From contig NZ_JARBHJ010000023.1 in NCBI RefSeq assembly GCF_028864145.1, positions 1 through 42,730 of the forward strand: DNA of 42,730 nt. The letters run 5' to 3'. Positions 35,015 through 42,630 of the stretch are shown here, in pieces. Each line of letters begins with the position of its first letter. Position 1 is the first letter of the stretch. Origin of the DNA: Actinotignum schaalii. Its GTDB lineage: Bacteria; Actinomycetota; Actinomycetes; Actinomycetales; Actinomycetaceae. A program made the position numbers and the translations under genes. Under the pieces are notes generated by a model, which was not told the origin of the DNA, searched no databases, and saw only the letters and a list, made by a program, of their open reading frames with translations.

Positions 35015-35911
35015 TTACTCGGGCAGGCCCGGGTGCAGCTCGATATTCGCGAGCTTCTCGTAGAAGCGCACGAGGGAGGAGTGGTCCTCACCGGCATGGT
35101 CATCACCTTCGAGCACCGACATCATCTCGCGCACCTGTGCGGTGAGCGGAAGCGCGGAATTGACCCCGTGGCCGGTGTCCATAACGTTGTTGAGGTCCTT
35201 GATATGCAGGTTGATGCGGAAGCCCGGCTTGAAATTGCGGGCCAGCATCATGGGAACCTTGGCGTCCATCACCGTGGAACCGGCCAGTCCGCCGCGGATA
35301 GCGCGGTACACGGCTTCCGGATCCACCCCGGCCTTCTGGGCCATGGTGAACGCTTCGGCGCAGGCGGCAATATTGATCGCCACGATGGCCTGGTTGGCCA
35401 GCTTAGCAATATTGCCGGCGCCGATGGGCCCCACGTAGGTAACGTCCCCGGCCATCACGCCGAGCACGTCCTTGACCTCGTTGAAGAGCTCTTCTTCGCC
35501 GCCGACCATCACGGACATGGTGCCGTCAATGGCCTTCGGCTCACCGCCGGAAACCGGGGCGTCCAGCATCCGCACGCCGGCCTTTTCCAGGCCCGCGGCC
35601 ACCTCGCGCGAGGCGAGGGGTGCGATGGAGGACATATCAACGTAGATGAGCCCTTCGCGAGCACCTTCGATAATGCCACCTTCGCCCAGGGCCACCGCCT
35701 TGACGTGGGGGGAATTCGGAAGCATCGTGATGACCAGGTCGGCCTTCTCCGCCGCTTCCTTACCGTTCGCAACGGCGGTCGCTCCGGCTTCCACCACGTC
35801 GGCAACAGCTTCGGCATTGTGGTCGTTCACGTAGAGTTCGTGCCCGGCCTTGAGGAGGTTCTTCGCCATGGGCTTGCCCATAATGCCAAGACCGATAAAT
35901 CCGATCTTCAT
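35015..35911 (-). CDS. garR: 2-hydroxy-3-oxopropionate (tartronate semialdehyde) reductase
   Basis: It reduces tartronate semialdehyde to D-glycerate with NAD(P)H. The protein is 298 aa, a beta-hydroxyacid dehydrogenase. The Rossmann motif GFIGLGIMGKPMAKNL is at residues 4-19. Substrate-binding DAPVSGGEPKA is near 116-126, and the catalytic lysine is in GNIAKLANQ (about 166-174). A hexarate role is supported by gudD downstream and the permease upstream. Confidence 0.94.
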   Translation of the reverse strand: MKIGFIGLGIMGKPMAKNLLKAGHELYVNDHNAEAVADVVEAGATAVANGKEAAEKADLVITMLPNSPHVKAVALGEGGIIEGAREGLIYVDMSSIAPLASREVAAGLEKAGVRMLDAPVSGGEPKAIDGTMSVMVGGEEELFNEVKDVLGVMAGDVTYVGPIGAGNIAKLANQAIVAINIAACAEAFTMAQKAGVDPEAVYRAIRGGLAGSTVMDAKVPMMLARNFKPGFRINLHIKDLNNVMDTGHGVNSALPLTAQVREMMSVLEGDDHAGEDHSSLVRFYEKLANIELHPGLPE

Positions 35912-35962
35912 GGAGTTTTTCCTTCCTTTTTGTATGATCGTCAGGTTGGTGTTTCCAACGGG

Positions 35963-36000
35963 CGGAGCGTTTCACGTGGGGTGGGGCGCTCCGTTTCTTT
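35963..36000. terminator. Hairpin in gntP-garR gap
   Basis: CGGAGCG (35963-35969) pairs with CGCTCCG (35987-35993), followed on the plus strand by TTTCTTT. No plus-strand gene ends here, so it may serve as a processing or regulatory structure. The gap also carries TAGCTGCGCCGTCGTACC (36036-36053), identical to 19402-19419. Confidence 0.35.
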
Positions 36001-36069
36001 GCGCACCGTTTCCTCGCGGGGGTAGGGCGCGGCCGTAGCTGCGCCGTCGTACCCCTTCCCGGAGAAGTA

Positions 36070-37431
36070 TTAGGCCGGAACCACCAGGCTCAGCAGCAGG
36101 CAGGCACCCAGGCCGAGCACGGAGAGCAGCGAGGTGTAGGTGGTGCGGACCTTAATGGTTTCCGCCACCGAGAGCCCGAGGAATTCCTTGAACATCCAGA
36201 ACCCGGGGTCGTTCACGTGCGAGGCCATAATGGAACCGCACGCGGTTGCCAGGGTCATGATTTCGGGGCTCACCCCGCCACCGGCGATCATCGGCACCGC
36301 GATACCGGCCGCGGCCACCACGGCCACCGAGGCCGAACCGAGGGCCACGCGCATGAGCGCGGCGATAAGCCAGGCGATGATAATCGGGGAGAGGCTGAGG
36401 TTCTCGGTAATGGAGAGAATGTAATCGGAAATGCCACCGTTCTTGAGCACGGCCGCGAAGGCGCCGCCACCACCGATGATGAAGACAATCATCGCGATGG
36501 ACTTCACCGAAGCCGCGCAGGAAGCCATGATCTTATCCATGGGCACCTTGCGGACCAGGCCGAAGTAGGCCACGGCCACGAGGAGGGAGAGCATGAGGGC
36601 GAACCAATCGTGCCCGATGAAGGCCATTACCTTGGTGACCGCGTGCTCGTGCCCCAGGGTCACCTCGAGGATGGCGTGCCCGCCGATGAGGATAACCGGG
36701 AGGGCGGTGATGCACAGCGAGGCCCAGAAGCCCGGCATTTCTTCGTCGGTCCATTCCTTTTCATTGACCAGGCCGGCCGGCGGGCGGGCGGTCACAGACT
36801 TGACGAAGGGCAGGCGCGGCCACATGATCGCGACCACGGCACCCAGCGGAATGGCGAAGAGGAGGCCGTACAGCATGGTCAGGCCGATGGAGGCATCGTA
36901 CATATTCGCCACGGCCGAGGGGCCCGGGTGGGGCGGGAGGAAGGAGTGCATCGTGGACAGCGCGATTGCCATGGGCATCGCCAGCCACATAACCGGGATC
37001 TTGTAGGCCCGGCACACGGCGAAGACGATGGGGATGATGATGACGAAGGCGGTCTCGTAGAAGAGAACGACGCCGACGAGGAAGGACACGATCACAATCG
37101 CGAGCTGGGAGTGCTTGATCCCGAACTTGTTAATCATGGTGGTGGCGAGGCGGTTCGCCGCGCCCATATCCGCCATGAAAACGCCGAGCATGGCGCCGAA
37201 GCCGAGGAGCAGCACGAGTTTACCGGTCTGCCCGCCCACACCCGATTGGATGACGTCAAGGAGTCCCTTGACTTTCTCACCCTTGTCGTCAACGGTGGCC
37301 AGGAGAGGCATACCCTGCGCCATGCCCACCACGACCGAGACGATGACGAGGGCAATAAAGCCATTCATCTTCAGCACGATCATGAGGAACAGGAGCAGCG
37401 CAATGCCAAGTGCGAGGATTACTAGTGGCAT
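36070..37431 (-). CDS. GntP-family sugar-acid permease
   Basis: A 453-aa proton symporter of the gluconate permease family with about 12-14 membrane segments. LFYETAFVIIIPIVFAVCRAYKIPVMWLAMPMA (about 129-161), HSFLPPHPGPSAVA and the C-terminal DPGFWMFKEFLGLSVAETIKVRTTYTS are family signatures. Known substrates are gluconate, glycerate and related acids. Its place inside the hexarate locus suggests glucarate or galactarate, which usually enter via unrelated GudP/GarP (MFS) carriers; this is inference. AAGGA precedes the start. Confidence 0.9.
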   Translation of the reverse strand: MPLVILALGIALLLFLMIVLKMNGFIALVIVSVVVGMAQGMPLLATVDDKGEKVKGLLDVIQSGVGGQTGKLVLLLGFGAMLGVFMADMGAANRLATTMINKFGIKHSQLAIVIVSFLVGVVLFYETAFVIIIPIVFAVCRAYKIPVMWLAMPMAIALSTMHSFLPPHPGPSAVANMYDASIGLTMLYGLLFAIPLGAVVAIMWPRLPFVKSVTARPPAGLVNEKEWTDEEMPGFWASLCITALPVILIGGHAILEVTLGHEHAVTKVMAFIGHDWFALMLSLLVAVAYFGLVRKVPMDKIMASCAASVKSIAMIVFIIGGGGAFAAVLKNGGISDYILSITENLSLSPIIIAWLIAALMRVALGSASVAVVAAAGIAVPMIAGGGVSPEIMTLATACGSIMASHVNDPGFWMFKEFLGLSVAETIKVRTTYTSLLSVLGLGACLLLSLVVPA

Positions 37432-37478
37432 GGTTTTTCCTTAGTTTCCAATCTCATCACTGAGATAGCCGGATACGG

Positions 37479-38366
37479 CTAGATATTGGTGACCGCTTCG
37501 ACGGCCTTTTCGAGCGCCGGGCGGAATTCGGGGGCAAGTTCACGGGCCGGTGCGAAGCAGTAACCCGCTTCCACACCCGCCATACGCAGGCCTTCCTTGA
37601 GAACCACCGGGAAGGTGGCCACGTCTACGAGGTTGCGCAGCGGCGAGAGCGCATTTTGCAATTCGAGGGCGCGTTCGCGGTTGCCGGCGCGGTATTCGTT
37701 GTAAATGCTGGAGACGAGCTTGGGCGCAATATTCGCGGTGGAGGCGATGGCGCCGGCGGCCCCCAGGCACAGGGCCGGGTAGATGAGGGTATCGCGGCCC
37801 ATAATGACGTCGAAGTCATCGGGGAGCTCGCGGATGTAATCCCCGGTGAGCGTCATATCGCCGGCGGAATCCTTGATGCCGATGATATTGGGGACGTTCA
37901 CGAGTTCGCGCATGGTGCTGAGCGCTACCGGAACCTTGGTGCGGCCCGGGTTGGAGTACACCAGGATGGGCAGATCGGTTTCTGCCGCGATGTTCTTGTA
38001 GTGTTCGACCAGTTCAGACTGGGTGGGGGTCATGAAGTAGGGGGTGAGGACCGAAAGGGCGGAAACTCCACCAACTTCCTGGACCATATGGGCGGTTTTA
38101 ATGCAATCGCGCGTGGTAATTTCCGAGGCGCCGGCGTAGACCGGTACCCGGCCATTGGCCTGTTCCACGGCGATTTCAACAACGCGGCGCTTCTGGTCAT
38201 TATCAAGACCGTAGATTTCACCGGAGCTGCCGAGCACGAAAATACCGTGCACGCCGTTGGTGATCGTGTAGTCGATGACGTCGCGCAGACCCTGCTCCAG
38301 CAAGTTTCCTTCGCGATCTAGAGGTGTGACGAGAGCGGGAATCACGCCTTCTGCATGGAACTCCAT
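37479..38366 (-). CDS. DHDPS/NAL-family class I aldolase, probable 5-keto-4-deoxyglucarate lyase
   Basis: A 295-aa TIM-barrel protein of the dihydrodipicolinate synthase superfamily. GSSGEIYGL (46-54) binds the alpha-keto acid carboxylate, Tyr137 (VYSNPGRT) is the proton relay, and Lys165 (GIKDSAGD) forms the Schiff base. True DapA is unlikely because the gene heads a hexarate operon. It could cleave 5-keto-4-deoxyglucarate to pyruvate and tartronate semialdehyde, which GarR and the kinase then use, or dehydrate-decarboxylate it to 2-oxoglutarate semialdehyde. No ketoglutarate-semialdehyde dehydrogenase gene is nearby, so the aldolase is favoured. AAGGAG precedes the ATG; gntP starts 47 bp downstream. 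Confidence 0.8.
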   Translation of the reverse strand: MEFHAEGVIPALVTPLDREGNLLEQGLRDVIDYTITNGVHGIFVLGSSGEIYGLDNDQKRRVVEIAVEQANGRVPVYAGASEITTRDCIKTAHMVQEVGGVSALSVLTPYFMTPTQSELVEHYKNIAAETDLPILVYSNPGRTKVPVALSTMRELVNVPNIIGIKDSAGDMTLTGDYIRELPDDFDVIMGRDTLIYPALCLGAAGAIASTANIAPKLVSSIYNEYRAGNRERALELQNALSPLRNLVDVATFPVVLKEGLRMAGVEAGYCFAPARELAPEFRPALEKAVEAVTNI

Positions 38367-38388
38367 AGTTCTCCTTGGTTGCGGCTTC

Positions 38389-38418
38389 AGTTTCGACTTC
38401 GCCAGCGAAACCGAAACT
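38389..38418. promoter_or_regulatory. Inverted repeat in aldolase gene leader
   Basis: AGTTTCG (38389-38395) and CGAAACT (38412-38418) flank TTCG..CGAA, giving a nested inverted repeat 22 bp upstream of the aldolase start. It could be an operator or a leader hairpin. Confidence 0.4.
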
Positions 38419-38432
38419 TTGTGGACAGTCAG

Positions 38433-38455
38433 CTACGTATGTAGACACTAGTATT
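38433..38455. promoter_or_regulatory. Shared 23-bp hexarate element, copy 1
   Basis: CTACGTATGTAG followed by ACACTAGTATT. It matches 40610-40632 at 19 of 23 positions, and all four differences leave the CTAC-N4-GTAG palindrome intact. It lies 67 bp upstream of the minus-strand aldolase operon. Joint control of both hexarate units is inferred; the IclR protein encoded next door is the obvious candidate. Confidence 0.65.
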
Positions 38456-38591
38456 AAAACGCGGTTTTGAAACTACAGGGTGGGACTAACGTCTGAGCTA
38501 TGTAGGGCAACACAGATGTTCCGCGGCACAGTTCCGGGGAACTTGTTGCGGTGTCCTTTACTATGGAACCTAGAGAAATGAAAGAAATTAT

Positions 38592-38661
38592 CGTGGTACC
38601 GTGGCACCCCTGAGGTACCCCACAGCGCGCGGCTTTCCGCCAGGCGCCGTGGTACCACGGC
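38592..38661. promoter_or_regulatory. KpnI-type palindromes upstream of iclR-family gene
   Basis: A perfect 16-bp palindrome, GCCGTGGTACCACGGC, lies at 38646-38661, 21 bp before the regulator's start. A second CGTGGTACC is at 38592-38600, 56 bp upstream. These are likely operator sites for autoregulation. The rest of 38456-38591 shows no gene. Confidence 0.6.
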
Positions 38662-38682
38662 TTACGAAGGTGTTGGATCCGT

Positions 38683-39447
38683 TTGAGAGCTACAAGCACA
38701 ACCGGCGGCGGTGTTCGCCCCGTCAAATCTGCCTCGCGCACCGTTGACCTGCTCGAATTCCTCGGCAGGCGCATTGCCGACCCCCCGCGCTTGGCAGAGA
38801 TTTGCGCGGAGTTAGATGCGCCACGTTCCTCCACCTACGCGCTGCTGCGCACCCTCATCGACGCCGAATGGGTGCAGGCCACCTCCACGGATCGCTACAT
38901 GCTGGGCATCCGCGCCCTGACCGTAGGCACCGCCTATATCGACGCCGATCCGTACGTGCGAATCGTGCGCCCGATCCTTGTGGATCTGGCAAAAGAGCAC
39001 GGGGAAACTTTCCATATGGGCCGTTTCGATAACGCGGAAATCGTGTATCTCCTCACCCAGCAATCCGACCGTTCCACTCGCACTTATTCGCGTGTGGGGC
39101 GCCGCCTGCCCGCGGCGGCCACCGGGCTGGGCAAGGCCGTGCTGGCTCACCGCCCCGCAGATATCCCGGAGGAACTGGTGGCGCTGACGGAGCGAACTAT
39201 CACCTCAGAAGCGCAGCTGCGCAAGGCCCTCACGGAGACCGCCACGCGCGGTTACGCTATCGATAATGAGGAAAATACCCTCGGCCTGCATTGCGTGGCA
39301 TTTTCTCTCCCCTACGAAAGCCCGGTGCGCGACGCCATTTCCTGTTCTATCCCCAGCGCGCGCTGGAGCGCGGAGCGTGAAGCGGAGATCGCGGCAGCCA
39401 TGCGCACCGCGGTTAATCGCATCCTCGATTCCGCGCCGATTGCGTAG
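38683..39447 (+). CDS. IclR-family transcriptional regulator
   Basis: A 254-aa regulator. The N-terminal winged helix-turn-helix spans about 12-75 (SASRTVDLLEFLGRR, then LAEICAELDAPRSSTYALLRTLI). The C-terminal effector domain spans about 85-250, with GRRLPAAATGLGKAVLA and RGYAIDNEENTLGLHCVAFSLPY typical of the family. It is divergent from the aldolase-permease-gudD operon, so it probably senses a hexarate or its keto product. The start is TTG at 38683; the family usually has a few residues before the helix-turn-helix, which fits. Confidence 0.9.
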   Translation: MRATSTTGGGVRPVKSASRTVDLLEFLGRRIADPPRLAEICAELDAPRSSTYALLRTLIDAEWVQATSTDRYMLGIRALTVGTAYIDADPYVRIVRPILVDLAKEHGETFHMGRFDNAEIVYLLTQQSDRSTRTYSRVGRRLPAAATGLGKAVLAHRPADIPEELVALTERTITSEAQLRKALTETATRGYAIDNEENTLGLHCVAFSLPYESPVRDAISCSIPSARWSAEREAEIAAAMRTAVNRILDSAPIA

Positions 39448-39472
39448 CACGGAGAAGAATGGGATGGGTGGT

Positions 39473-40132
39473 TCACGTTTCGAGAGCTTCGAGTGCGACG
39501 GCGCGGTCATGACGCACCGCGACGCGTAACTGAATCTTCTCCCATTCCCGGATCCCTCGATATAGTGCATCGCGTGCTTGCGGTGCACATGCCGCTCCGA
39601 ACTCATCGATCACGAAAAGAAGAACCTCTTCAAGGCAGGGCCGGAACCTGCGCCCACCCACCGGGAAATGAACATTGGCAATACGAGGAGTGCGGGCCGC
39701 GTTCTTGATGCGCCGGCGTGCCCGGCGGGAATGATGACCGCTCAGGAGCAAAGCGTGCATCCATTCATCGCCGTGCGAATGTATCTGGATATGCGCGCAG
39801 GGAATAGTTGAGCGTGGTGAGCGAATGTAATCCCAGCGTACTAGAGGCTCTTTTCCTTCGTGTCCGCGGATCACTGAAAATGTTGATTGATCGACCGTGA
39901 GAAAACCACTCTCCGGATCGAGAAAAACTCGATAGTCAAATAGCACAAGCAGGTTGTGCGGAAAAGCTATGCGGCCACTGATTCGCTTTCCAGGTGCTTC
40001 ACTCAGCACCACCGACTCGATACTTACTGAAGAATTTTCATCTAGAAAACTGCTTATCTTTCCGAGGTGGTCAGCAAATCTTTCGGCCTGGAACTCTAGG
40101 CTTCCACCTGGATGATCACGGTTCTCGACCAT
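39473..40132 (-). CDS. Protein of unknown function, second gene of a two-gene cassette
   Basis: A 219-aa cytosolic protein I do not recognise. No signal peptide or membrane helix is seen. The centre contains HIQIHSHGDEWMHALLLSGHH (about 113-133), with four histidines and acidic residues that could bind a metal. A basic stretch follows (SRRARRRIKNAARTPR) and then an amphipathic C-terminus. It overlaps the upstream small gene by 17 bp, so they are translationally coupled. Its composition is less GC-rich than neighbours, and it interrupts the hexarate locus, which suggests acquisition as a cassette. Confidence 0.65.
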   Translation of the reverse strand: MVENRDHPGGSLEFQAERFADHLGKISSFLDENSSVSIESVVLSEAPGKRISGRIAFPHNLLVLFDYRVFLDPESGFLTVDQSTFSVIRGHEGKEPLVRWDYIRSPRSTIPCAHIQIHSHGDEWMHALLLSGHHSRRARRRIKNAARTPRIANVHFPVGGRRFRPCLEEVLLFVIDEFGAACAPQARDALYRGIREWEKIQLRVAVRHDRAVALEALET

Positions 40133-40325
40133 AGCGAGCCAACTTCTCGAAGTAATCTAATCCGTCCAATTCGAAATAGAGCTTCGCTTCTTTTTCGCCG
40201 AGCAGGTAGTTATCAGCGCGTAGGTCGAATTCTTCCCGGGTCATCCTGACTTCGCGCAGAATCTCCTCTTTCCGCGCCAGAATTTCTTCCAGCGAGGTGT
40301 AGGTTCGCCCGATAATGACTGTCAT
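40116..40325 (-). CDS. Small protein, first gene of the two-gene cassette
   Basis: A 69-aa, highly charged, mostly helical protein with no recognised domain. RTYTSLEEILARKEEILREV is likely a helix, followed by MTREEFDLRADNYLLG and an acidic C-terminus. The ATG at 40325 has GGAGGTGA seven bases upstream, a near-perfect ribosome site, so longer in-frame starts are not needed. Small acidic gene followed by an overlapping larger gene is an architecture shared with toxin-antitoxin modules, but no toxin family is identified. Confidence 0.65.
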   Translation of the reverse strand: MTVIIGRTYTSLEEILARKEEILREVRMTREEFDLRADNYLLGEKEAKLYFELDGLDYFEKLARYGREP

Positions 40326-40396
40326 AGTGGTCACCTCCGTCCTTCTCCGCCATTCTCGCATGGCGTGGAAGCGTAAAAAAGACCTAGGTAACGCCT

Positions 40397-40568
40397 TGTG
40401 GACAAGGATGACGTTTGCGGATTCTGTGGATAACTTCGATACCGCTGCCACTACCTATCCCGGGCAATCTCGCTGTTCTCATCCGCCAGTTTCGAAAACC
40501 TGACTAACTTGAACCAACTCAGACCTACCGACGACGCCGCCACCCGGTTCGATCCCCAATTATCCGCA
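40397..40568. promoter_or_regulatory. Cluster of DnaA-box-like 9-mers
   Basis: TTGTCCACA (complement of 40397-40405) and TTATCCACA (complement of 40425-40433) match DnaA-box consensus sequences exactly and lie 28 bp apart. TTATCCGCA at 40560-40568 has one mismatch. Two exact boxes in one small intergenic region are notable, but no dnaA, dnaN or AT-rich unwinding element is nearby. The segment also holds CGACGACGCCGCC at 40529-40541. Confidence 0.4.
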
Positions 40569-40609
40569 AAGATGCGCCATCTGGGGACTTATGTCACATT
40601 TGCCACGGT

Positions 40610-40632
40610 CTACATCTGTAGATACTTGTATT
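40610..40632. promoter_or_regulatory. Shared 23-bp hexarate element, copy 2
   Basis: CTACATCTGTAG followed by ATACTTGTATT. It is the counterpart of 38433-38455, in the same orientation, and lies 91 bp upstream of the galactarate dehydratase start. Confidence 0.65.
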
Positions 40633-40722
40633 GCCGGTAGGTAGGCTGACGCCGTGTGTGCACCGCCGCACGGGTGCCTTTCCGGCATATCTCAGGCAGA
40701 CCCCAAGGCAAAGGAGCATATT

Positions 40723-41853
40723 GTGAGCCGGGATACCATCGCACACGTGAAGCTTTCCCACGTTATTTTGCCACTGAACAACCCGATTTCTGACGCAAAG
40801 GTGTTCACCGGGCGGCAAAAGCCCATGACAGAGGTGAATTTCCTCTTCTGCGAAATCGAAACAACCGACGGCCATTCGGGCCTTGGTTTCTCCTATTCGA
40901 AGCGTGCGGGTGGGCCAGCCCAATTCGCCCACGCTTCCGAAGTGGCCGATAACCTTATCGGGGAAGATCCCAATGATATTGACCGGCTGCGGGTGAAACT
41001 GCTGTGGGCCGGTGCTTCGGTGGGGCGCAGCGGGGTGGCGGTGCAGGCCATCGCCGCCATTGATGTGGCCCTGTGGGATTTGAAGGCGAAGCGGGCCGGG
41101 CTGCCGCTCTCCAAGCTTATTGGTGCCCACCGCGACTCCATCCGCACGTACAACACTTCCGGCGGCTTCCTTTCCTCGCCGCTGGAGGAAGTGATCGAAA
41201 ATGCGCTGGCCTCGAAGGAGCGGGGCATTGGCGGTATCAAGATCAAGGTGGGGCACCCGGATCACCAGGTGGATTACACCCGCGTTAAGGCGGTGCGCGA
41301 GGCCCTGGGCGATGATTTCCCGCTTATGGTTGATGCGAATCAGCAGTGGGATCGCCCCACCGCGAACCGCATGTGCGAATGGCTGGAAGAATTCAATCTG
41401 GTGTGGATTGAGGAACCGCTGGATGCCTACGATTACGAAGGGCACGCGGAGCTTGCGCGGCGTTTCATTACTCCGATTGCTACCGGTGAGATGCTCGCTT
41501 CGGTGGCCGAACACGTCAAGCTCATCGAGAACCATTCCTGCGATTTCATCCAGCCGGACGCCCCGCGCGTGGGTGGCGTATCGGAATTCCTCAAGCTGAC
41601 GAAGCTGGCCGAGCATGCCGGGCTGCAACTCGCCCCGCATTTCGCCATGGAGATCCACTCCCACCTGGCGGCCACCTACTCCTTGGAGCCGTGGGTGGAG
41701 CACTTCACCTGGCTGGATCCGCTCTTCAATGAGCATATGGAAATCAAGGACGGCCGCATGATCGTTTCTGACCGGCCCGGCCTGGGCGTGACACTTTCCG
41801 ACCAGCTGCGCGCCTGGACGGTTAATACCTTCGAAGTAGGCCAGCGGCCCTAA
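40723..41853 (+). CDS. L-talarate/galactarate dehydratase
   Basis: An enolase-superfamily enzyme that dehydrates galactarate (or L-talarate) to 5-keto-4-deoxyglucarate. The protein is 376 aa. It follows the Salmonella TalrD/GalrD sequence closely from memory: VSDAKV-like start, GFSYSKRAGG, LLWAGASVGRSG and NTSGGFL. Catalytic Lys173/Lys175 (IKIKVG), metal ligands Asp204 (DANQQW), Glu230 and Glu256 (TGEM), and His306 (APHFAMEIH) are present. The GTG at 40723 has AAAGGAG upstream; longer starts lack homology. Its product joins the gudD pathway. Confidence 0.92.
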   Translation: MSRDTIAHVKLSHVILPLNNPISDAKVFTGRQKPMTEVNFLFCEIETTDGHSGLGFSYSKRAGGPAQFAHASEVADNLIGEDPNDIDRLRVKLLWAGASVGRSGVAVQAIAAIDVALWDLKAKRAGLPLSKLIGAHRDSIRTYNTSGGFLSSPLEEVIENALASKERGIGGIKIKVGHPDHQVDYTRVKAVREALGDDFPLMVDANQQWDRPTANRMCEWLEEFNLVWIEEPLDAYDYEGHAELARRFITPIATGEMLASVAEHVKLIENHSCDFIQPDAPRVGGVSEFLKLTKLAEHAGLQLAPHFAMEIHSHLAATYSLEPWVEHFTWLDPLFNEHMEIKDGRMIVSDRPGLGVTLSDQLRAWTVNTFEVGQRP

Positions 41854-41928
41854 CGGGAACTTGCCCTCATAATTGATCGGCAACAATGGCCATGCCGATA
41901 TGGGCAATGGTGATCTATGAGCCGAAAA

Positions 41929-41971
41929 CTGGGGCGTGATTGACGGCCATACGCTGACAATCACGCCCCAG
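41929..41971. terminator. Bidirectional terminator, perfect 14-bp stem
   Basis: CTGGGGCGTGATTG (41929-41942) and CAATCACGCCCCAG (41958-41971) enclose a 15-nt loop between two convergent genes. On the minus strand TTTT follows directly, and on the plus strand a weak ATTTT follows. Confidence 0.8.
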
Positions 41972-41977
41972 GGGGTA

Positions 41978-42304
41978 CTAATTTTCGCGTCCTATAGCGA
42001 GGTTTTCTCTCCGATATTTATAGCCGACCATGTAGCCCACCACAAGGATAACCACGGCAAATTGCGTCCATGACGAATTCTGTATTACCAGCAGCGCTAT
42101 TGCACTTGCCATATAGAATCCCGCGTGGAGGATTTCCGTGAGACCTTCCCGCCGCCGCCAAGAAAAACTCCACAATGCTAAGAGAACCAGCAGGACGGTC
42201 TCGAGAACAACCGGGATATCAGTCCATTCGCCCTGCTTGAGATTGGCAGCGAGAAAGATGAGGATTCCACCCCACATCCCTTCTGGGAATGTGCGCCACC
42301 ACAT
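41978..42304 (-). CDS. Small polytopic membrane protein
   Basis: A 108-aa protein I do not recognise. Four hydrophobic segments are visible: MWGGILIFLAANL, VVLETVLLVLLALWSFSW, LHAGFYMASAIALLVIQ and FAVVILVVGYMVGY. A short basic loop (RRREG) lies between helices 2 and 3, and the tail is basic (KYRREN). The ATG at 42304 is chosen because AAGGAGG precedes it by six bases. Composition is less GC-rich than the catabolic genes. Confidence 0.7.
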   Translation of the reverse strand: MWWRTFPEGMWGGILIFLAANLKQGEWTDIPVVLETVLLVLLALWSFSWRRREGLTEILHAGFYMASAIALLVIQNSSWTQFAVVILVVGYMVGYKYRRENLAIGREN

Positions 42305-42534
42305 GACTCGCCTCCTTATCTCACGGCGCCTCAATTTTCACTTCACTCAGAGTTACATCATCATCGACGCAACTGGTCGAAATTGTTGCCGAGAAGCGTA
42401 TCTCACATTAGATACATTATTAACATACACTTCAGTCCAATATTTACGCAACAATTCAATTTGCGGGTGGGTGAAGATGGTGCTGAATATTTCCCGGGCC
42501 GCGGCGCGGGCAAGGAACACGGTGGCCGGTTGGC

Positions 42535-42580
42535 CCCGGGGTGGGCGGATTTTCCGCCCACCCCGGGCGTCGTCGTATTT
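42535..42580 (+). terminator. Perfect 15-bp hairpin with CGTCGTCGTATTT tail
   Basis: CCCGGGGTGGGCGGA (42535-42549) pairs with TCCGCCCACCCCGGG (42553-42567) over a TTT loop. It is followed on the plus strand by CGTCGTCGTATTT. It lies about 55 bp beyond the stop of the minus-strand gene at 42622. The region 42305-42534 is AT-rich at its left and holds no gene I can support. Confidence 0.7.
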
Positions 42581-42630
42581 AATGCGTGGTATTTAATACG
42601 CGGTATTTCATGCGTGCGTATTTATGCGTG
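42575..42630. repeat. Four imperfect 14-bp tandem repeats
   Basis: GTATTTAATGCGTG (42575), GTATTTAATACGCG (42589), GTATTTCATGCGTG (42603) and GTATTTATGCGTG (42618) follow each other almost without gap. The last unit contains the stop codon and final codons of the minus-strand gene, so the array looks like a duplication spreading from the gene's 3' end. Confidence 0.75.

Noticed and set aside
37479-38366. Assignment as DapA
   Set aside because: Operon context is hexarate breakdown, and the usual YNxP motif is YSNP here.
40541-40556. T-arm-like GGTTCGATCCCC suggesting a tRNA remnant
   Set aside because: The flanking bases do not form a T stem and no acceptor or anticodon arm is present.
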